Source: Methanobacteriota archaeon (lineage in GTDB: Archaea; Thermoplasmatota; Poseidoniia; Poseidoniales; Poseidoniaceae). Taken from it: a stretch of 10,448 nt of DNA. Each line of letters starts with the position of its first letter. The first letter of the stretch is position 1. Shown in pieces: positions 6,889 through 10,448 of the stretch. The notes beneath the pieces were generated by a model. That model ran no database searches. It saw only the letters and a program-made list of their open reading frames with translations, and was not told the DNA's origin. The position numbers were made by a program, and so were the translations under genes. The DNA lies in NCBI GenBank assembly GCA_002728035.1, contig PBUZ01000042.1:13009-23456 (forward strand), written 5' to 3'.

Positions 6889-8400
6889 TCAGAGGTCGGG
6901 CAGGGGGCGAGTTGCCCACGTTCGTGCACGCTCCAAATTTTTGTTCTTCTTTCGAGAATGAGTGCTGGTCCGCCGCTTGACCACCGTCCTCAACACACGG
7001 GATTCAATGACGATGCCTTCTTCGTCTCGCAAGATGACCTGAACATAGCGGTCACCTTCTTCGCGCTCAGGCCATGCGACGCCAAGCCACAGAACGACAC
7101 CTTGCTGAAGGTATCTTGGCACCCAATCAAGGGCATCATCCTCGCCTTCTGCATTGAGTTGGACTGCTTGCCGAGGAGGAGGGCATGCTTTGAGTTCAAA
7201 TCGATGATCGCGGGCGAACGGTTCACCGCCGGGGCAAACCACTTCGATTCGTGCAACGGTTTGTTCAAAGGACTGATTGTTCAATGCAATGAACAAATGA
7301 CCCGTCCCCTCGTCACATTCTGGGTCGATGGCGACATCCATGCGCCAAGGAGAACGGAGCATCATTGGAGCGCCTGAGAGTAGGTCCAATTGAAGGCGTT
7401 CAAGCAGGCGGAATGCACTGGGTTGCCAAACTCGCGCGTGGGCAAGAAGTCGTTGGAGTGACCGCCAGTTGAATTTCGCTTCGGGGTCAAGAAGTACCTC
7501 ACCGATCGCATCTGGCCGAATAAACTCGTTGAGCTCGCCCTTCGCTACTTCATCGCTAAGGTCGCCTTTTGCATTGAGGTGAAGGATGTAGAGGACGCGC
7601 TCCCACGACTGATCTTTGTCGTAACCTGGGAGGATACTCTTTCGGAAGGTTGTAAGCCAGTCAAGCCAATCCAAGTACAGGTCTGGATCCAAGTGGAGAA
7701 TGATAAGTTCACCAAGGATAGAGCCGAGTTGCGTGGGATGGTGAGTGGGGGCATGGTGAACCAAACATGGCATCTTGTCACCCATTTGACGAACGGTGTC
7801 GGATGTGAAAAATGAATGAAACGTGTGGCCAAAGCCAAAGGTCATGGCGACCAAAAACGAGAGGTTCCATACCAAGGAATCCTCTTCGATGACCGTGCCG
7901 AGCCCCAGTAAAAACACAGCGCTCATGGCTAAAATGACGTTCACGGTGTTGTATCTGCGCACATCGATAAGACCCTCGAGAATACGGTCCATTCCTGGTT
8001 GTGAGCGAAGTGACAATTTTCCAGCCGATGCTTTGTCATCAATTTCCCGCAACGAAATCCTTGCTTGAATGGACTGCCACATCGACTCACCGGCCAAGAG
8101 TGGAGGGATGGTGCCAAGCATGAACGGAACGATCCAGAAAAGAATGACGTAGCCCGGGTTTGGAGGTGCGAATGTCGGTACCAACACAGAAAGCAACGCC
8201 ACGATAGCAACGCTTGCTCCGAACAACAAACGGACAGCGATCATCAATGGGTGCCGGGCGAGAAGGCCAAAACGGAGACGGAGTTGCTCTTGCTGCCGCC
8301 ATTTTTCAATCGTACGCTCCACGGGATTTTCCGCACGAACGAACCCGTGACCGTACGGGTCCGGTAGGGTGTTGGCGGTCGCTTTGTCATCCTTCGCCAT
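6889..8400 (-). CDS. Membrane protein of unknown function, four predicted TM segments
   Basis: I do not recognise this 503-residue protein. A charged cytosolic N-terminus (1-48) is followed by hydrophobic stretches at about 50-77 and 82-103, a charged loop (105-150), then hydrophobic stretches at 151-171 and 176-198. Immediately after comes a His-rich stretch, CLVHHAPTHHP (about 211-221), which could bind metal. The remaining 280 residues look soluble, with acidic DLYLDWLDWL-type helices, then a beta-rich part with IEVVCPGGEPF and YVQVILRDEEG, and a very basic end (VVKRRTSTHSRKKNKN). The ATG at 8400 has GGGGGA close upstream. It sits between a tRNA gene and the flavoprotein operon, with a 99-base gap downstream. 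The even hydrophobicity and codon use suggest a real, probably clade-restricted gene; no function can be inferred. Confidence 0.8.
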   Translation of the reverse strand: MAKDDKATANTLPDPYGHGFVRAENPVERTIEKWRQQEQLRLRFGLLARHPLMIAVRLLFGASVAIVALLSVLVPTFAPPNPGYVILFWIVPFMLGTIPPLLAGESMWQSIQARISLREIDDKASAGKLSLRSQPGMDRILEGLIDVRRYNTVNVILAMSAVFLLGLGTVIEEDSLVWNLSFLVAMTFGFGHTFHSFFTSDTVRQMGDKMPCLVHHAPTHHPTQLGSILGELIILHLDPDLYLDWLDWLTTFRKSILPGYDKDQSWERVLYILHLNAKGDLSDEVAKGELNEFIRPDAIGEVLLDPEAKFNWRSLQRLLAHARVWQPSAFRLLERLQLDLLSGAPMMLRSPWRMDVAIDPECDEGTGHLFIALNNQSFEQTVARIEVVCPGGEPFARDHRFELKACPPPRQAVQLNAEGEDDALDWVPRYLQQGVVLWLGVAWPEREEGDRYVQVILRDEEGIVIESRVLRTVVKRRTSTHSRKKNKNLERARTWATRPLPDL

Positions 8401-8431
8401 GTCATCCCCCGTTCATGCGTGGGTGCTCGCA

Positions 8432-8452
8432 AATATGGCTCTTGTCCATATT
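8432..8452. promoter_or_regulatory. Perfect 7-base inverted repeat between the tRNA and the membrane-protein gene
   Basis: AATATGG, a seven-base spacer, then CCATATT. It begins four bases after the encoded CCA end of the tRNA on the minus strand and ends about 31 bases before the ATG at 8400. It could be a hairpin ending or bounding the tRNA transcript, or an operator/TATA region for the membrane-protein gene. The sequence alone does not decide. Confidence 0.4.
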
Positions 8453-8455
8453 AAT

Positions 8456-8532
8456 TGGCGGGCGTGGCAGGATTCGAACCCGCGATCTCCGGCTTAGGAG
8501 GCCGGTGCATTATCCAGCTGTGCTACACGCCC
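8456..8532 (-). tRNA. tRNA-Arg, anticodon CCT, with encoded CCA
   Basis: Read on the minus strand, acceptor GGGCGTG pairs with CACGCCC. The D arm is GCA...TGC, the anticodon stem CCGGC/GCCGG encloses CTCCTAA (anticodon CCT, decoding AGG), and the T arm GCGGG/CCTGC with one G-U pair encloses TTCGAAT. The discriminator is G, followed directly by CCA in the genome. No intron is seen. It starts 32 bases after the RFC-like gene stop and probably shares its transcript or has its own unseen promoter. Confidence 0.95.
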
Positions 8533-8564
8533 GTCGGTGGCTGTTGTGCAACCTTACATGACGG

Positions 8565-9710
8565 TTACGACAGCAAGGAAACATGTTTCTTACCAATCTC
8601 TGCGACACGATGAAGCAGTTCTTCGAGTTGAATTCTTGATTGTGCCGATCGCTGCAATCGAACATCGCATATCGAGAGTGCTTCAAGAAGGTCGTTGAGC
8701 AACGCATCGGGATAATGGGTTCGGCCGGCGACGAGGAAATGGTGAAGGCGGTCAACAACACCTCGCCCGTCCAAATCATGCAGCGTCATCAATTGGTCCA
8801 GAGAGCCCATCGCGCCTTTCAGCACCCTTGCGTTTTTCTTGCCCTGCACTTCCCACTTCCAATCGTGCACTCTGCCTCGAAGGGCTTCTTCAAGCACCAA
8901 CTGAACTTCGCGTCGTGTGCTGTTTGACATCAACAATTGGACGTTGCTGCGTTGGTCCAATAGTTGGCGTTCCGAAAGCAATTGAAACATGAAGATGGAT
9001 TTTCGAAGATTGCCGTTGGACACATGAGCGATATCTCCCAAAACACCTTGGGTGGGTTGAATGCCTTCAGCGGTGGCGATGGTGTCGAGGCGTTGTTCGA
9101 TCATCAGCCGCGAAAGGGTCGGCATGCGCAAGTGTTGGGTTCGACTGCGCAGGGCCTCAATAATGCGAGACGGGGTATGCGTTGTGAAAATGAAACGGGC
9201 GCTTCGACTGCTTTCTTCCATCATTCGGCGCAGGTAGGATTGGCGGGCGTGCCCGAGGTAGTCGGCATCTTCGATGACAATGATACGGGATACGGGGGCG
9301 ATGGCTCCCACGGCAGGGGCGGGAGATTCTTCGCCCGCTGGCGGTGGTGAATGCTCGGCTGCGGCACTGATGTTGTGGTCGAAGGCGTCCAGACTTGTTC
9401 GACCTGCGAGGGTGTCGGCGGAGCCTGCGCCTTCTGGACGAAGGAATTCTTCGAATTTTGCCATGGCGCCTGCTGTTTTCGCAAGATCTCGTGCTTGCAG
9501 CACGTGGGTGGTTGCGCGCCATGACGGGCCCAGAACTTGTCGGCAAACGAGTTGATGGGCGGCGGTTTTCCCGCATCCGGTCGGCCCGGACAACAACAAA
9601 TGCGGCGGATTGGCTTGCAGGGAAAGATGCGTGAGTGAATCGATAACGCTGTCAGAGGTGAGCAGTTCATCGAAGCGTTGCGGCCTGTAAGATTCAAGCC
9701 ACATCGTCAT
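8565..9710 (-). CDS. Divergent RFC small-subunit-like clamp-loader AAA+ ATPase
   Basis: The 381-residue protein opens with MTMWLESYRPQRFDELL, matching the RFC box 'W.EKYRP...DE'. It has Walker A GPTGCGKT (42-49), Walker B IIVIEDAD (143-150), a sensor-1 region RFIFTTHTPSRIIEALRSRT (172-191) and the NGNLRKSI sensor-2-like helix. RFC loads the PCNA clamp during replication. Differences from ordinary archaeal RfcS (about 320 residues) are a Ser/Pro/Ala-rich insert at about 93-140, ED instead of DE in Walker B, no Asn in sensor 1 (TTHTPS for SCNYSS), and SRT instead of the SRC arginine-finger motif, with the Arg kept. This looks like a second, specialised RFC subunit rather than the main one. The ATG at 9710 or at 9704 could be the start; no strong Shine-Dalgarno is seen. 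It follows rpoP by 51 bases. Confidence 0.85.
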   Translation of the reverse strand: MTMWLESYRPQRFDELLTSDSVIDSLTHLSLQANPPHLLLSGPTGCGKTAAHQLVCRQVLGPSWRATTHVLQARDLAKTAGAMAKFEEFLRPEGAGSADTLAGRTSLDAFDHNISAAAEHSPPPAGEESPAPAVGAIAPVSRIIVIEDADYLGHARQSYLRRMMEESSRSARFIFTTHTPSRIIEALRSRTQHLRMPTLSRLMIEQRLDTIATAEGIQPTQGVLGDIAHVSNGNLRKSIFMFQLLSERQLLDQRSNVQLLMSNSTRREVQLVLEEALRGRVHDWKWEVQGKKNARVLKGAMGSLDQLMTLHDLDGRGVVDRLHHFLVAGRTHYPDALLNDLLEALSICDVRLQRSAQSRIQLEELLHRVAEIGKKHVSLLS

Positions 9711-9761
9711 GGAGGTGGACTTCCGCCCAAGGTCTTTGAACTCTGCGAGTAGGGTATACCA

Positions 9762-9911
9762 TCACTCTGCGTTCATTCGCTTGGTTCCGTGACGACGGAG
9801 TTTCATGAAGATGCGTGAGCCGCATCCTTTGCAGCTGATCCCGTTACGTTCACGGTGGAAGGATTCGAGGCTACCGCAGTTGGCGCATTTGTAATCAACG
9901 AGTTCAACCAT
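9762..9911 (-). CDS. rpoP: DNA-directed RNA polymerase subunit P (Rpb12/RPABC4 homologue)
   Basis: The 49-residue protein matches archaeal RpoP: YKCANC (C9, C12) and ISCKGCGSRIFMK (C27, C30) form the single zinc ribbon, followed by the conserved basic tail ending MNAE. It is a small structural subunit of archaeal RNA polymerase. The ATG at 9911 has GGAGAG six bases upstream. The frame is open further upstream but that part is not family-like. The gene lies between a Myb-like protein and an RFC subunit, suggesting an information-processing transcript. Confidence 0.93.
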   Translation of the reverse strand: MVELVDYKCANCGSLESFHRERNGISCKGCGSRIFMKLRRHGTKRMNAE

Positions 9912-9917
9912 ATTGTT

Positions 9918-9923
9918 CTCTCC
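9918..9923 (-). promoter_or_regulatory. Shine-Dalgarno site of rpoP
   Basis: GGAGAG at six-base spacing before the ATG at 9911 settles the start against the upstream in-frame ATG at 9983, which lies inside the preceding gene. Confidence 0.65.
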
Positions 9924-9958
9924 ATTCACCGCGACCCTGCATCCCGTTTTGAATCTGT

Positions 9959-10162
9959 TTATTGAAGCGTACGCTCCATCCAAGCCTTGAGCGTGGCGGT
10001 CGCAAGAATGATCAAATCACCACGTAGGGACAATTCAACCACTTTCATCGCCACATCTTCGGGTGTTCGCTGAGTAAACTCAGCAATGGACAAAAGATCG
10101 TACCCCGATTCAAGATTCTCGACGAGAAGGTCTTCCTCGTTCGTCGTCCAGTCACCAGACAT
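9959..10162 (-). CDS. Small Myb/SANT-like helix-turn-helix protein
   Basis: The protein has 67 residues. Residues 5-46 follow the Myb/SANT spacing: W5-T-x-x-E-E-D-x-L-L, then Gly20, IAEF (26-29), QRTPEDV (31-37) and a final helix KVVELSL. In Myb repeats the last helix contacts DNA or, in SANT domains, a protein. The remaining 20 residues are mostly hydrophobic with LKAWMERTL at the end. I infer DNA or chromatin binding from this pattern alone; no family assignment was possible. The ATG at 10162 is four bases after the stop of the polyubiquitin-like gene, so translation is probably coupled. An ATG at 10186 would add eight residues and overlap that gene. rpoP follows after 47 bases. Confidence 0.7.
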   Translation of the reverse strand: MSGDWTTNEEDLLVENLESGYDLLSIAEFTQRTPEDVAMKVVELSLRGDLIILATATLKAWMERTLQ

Positions 10163-10166
10163 GGAT

Positions 10167-10448
10167 TCAGCAATGACCACCGACAAGGCCGGGCATCAAG
10201 CGAATGCGGCTGTTGGCCTCGAGGTTCATCTCGGCCACGTCGGCTGCATTGACCAGCTGGTCGTTCACGAAGACCCAGGAGCCCTGGGATTGTGAGGCGG
10301 TGCTGGCAATCTCGGCTTGGGTCATCACGGCTTCGGTGTGACCTTCGGCGCTGGCAATCTCCACCACGAAGGTGGGGGCGTCTTGACCACCGACAAGGCC
10401 GGGCATCAAGCGAATGCGGCTGTTGGCCTCGAGGTTCATCTCGGCCAC
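10167..10448 (-). CDS. Tandem ubiquitin-like (polyubiquitin-like) protein, 5' part beyond window
   Basis: The frame is open from the right edge to a TGA at 10167. It contains one full 70-residue unit (starting QDAPTFVVEI, ending PGLVGG) and the last 23 complete residues of the unit before it. The final Gly-Gly is followed by His-Cys and the stop. The last 34 residues of the unit align without gaps to human ubiquitin 43-76, from WVFVNDQL against LIFAGKQL to the terminal GG, with nine identities and about six conservative changes. The first strand (TFVVEI) matches ubiquitin QIFVKTL. This gives a beta-grasp fold and a conjugation-type tail, so units are presumably released by cleavage after GG. 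The unit has no lysine, so internal Lys-linked chains are excluded. It heads a cluster with the Myb-like protein and rpoP. Conjugation is inferred; activating enzymes and peptidases are not in the window. Confidence 0.82.
   Translation of the reverse strand: MAEMNLEANSRIRLMPGLVGGQDAPTFVVEIASAEGHTEAVMTQAEIASTASQSQGSWVFVNDQLVNAADVAEMNLEANSRIRLMPGLVGGHC
10174..10238 (-). repeat. Direct repeat copy 1, polyubiquitin-like unit
   Basis: These 65 bases encode the C-terminal part of the last unit, from VAEMN through LVGG and into the next codon. They are identical base for base to 10384-10448, at a period of 210 bases, including all synonymous positions. Confidence 0.95.
10384..10448 (-). repeat. Direct repeat copy 2, truncated by window end
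   Basis: This is the same 65 bases as 10174-10238. The window stops inside this copy, so the true extent of identity and the number of units cannot be seen. A contig breaking here is what a homogenised tandem array would cause in short-read assembly. Confidence 0.95.

Noticed and set aside
9912..9983. N-terminal extension of RpoP by 24 residues
   Set aside because: Archaeal RpoP starts a few residues before the first CxxC, and a good Shine-Dalgarno precedes the ATG at 9911.
10174..10448. The 65-base direct repeat as a mobile-element, att-site or circular-contig overlap
   Set aside because: It is in frame, at an exact 70-codon period, and encodes the same position of a ubiquitin-like unit, so a tandem coding repeat explains it. 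A circular overlap would be expected at the two window ends, not 210 bases inside one end.
1..10448. CRISPR arrays, insertion sequences or phage genes
   Set aside because: I saw no short regularly spaced repeats, no transposase or integrase motifs and no terminal inverted repeats.

Overview
The window reads as archaeal, most likely a marine Thermoplasmatota genome of the Poseidoniales (Marine Group II) type. The signs are an archaeal/eukaryal RNA polymerase subunit (RpoP/Rpb12), a clamp-loader (RFC) AAA+ subunit, a large secreted repeat protein with a vWA domain, a bacterial-style glycerolipid acyltransferase, moderate GC, Shine-Dalgarno sites before several genes, and very tight gene packing. 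The lineage is an inference from gene content; no rRNA or other marker in the window decides it. Every gene I accept lies on the minus strand, so the window is best read from its right end to its left.

Right end (10448 to 8459): the 3' part of a gene encoding a tandem ubiquitin-like protein (70-residue units ending in Gly-Gly, with a two-residue tail after the last one), a 67-residue Myb/SANT-like protein starting four bases after it, rpoP, a divergent RFC/AAA+ subunit, and a tRNA-Arg(CCT). These are information-processing genes spaced 4 to 51 bases apart.

Centre (8400 to 2468): a lineage-specific membrane protein of unknown function, then a compact set of four genes: an SdhA/NadB-family flavoprotein, a HIT-family nucleotide hydrolase/transferase, a GPAT/PlsC-like acyltransferase with membrane segments, and a small DUF2299-like protein. 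The first three are joined by ATGA and TGATG stop/start overlaps, so they are almost certainly co-transcribed and translationally coupled. No shared pathway is evident.

Left end (2327 to the window edge): after a 140-base AT-richer gap with a plausible promoter comes a large secreted protein, cut off by the left edge. It is made of about seven 'HVVW'-type propeller-like repeats, and a whole vWA domain is inserted inside the fourth.

The most exciting feature is the polyubiquitin-like gene at the right edge. Its last 34 residues align without gaps to ubiquitin 43-76 and end in LVGG. A second copy begins exactly 210 bases (70 codons) upstream and is identical over the 65 bases visible. The final unit carries an extra His-Cys, as eukaryotic polyubiquitin precursors carry extra residues. 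The repeat runs into the window edge, so the number of units is unknown.
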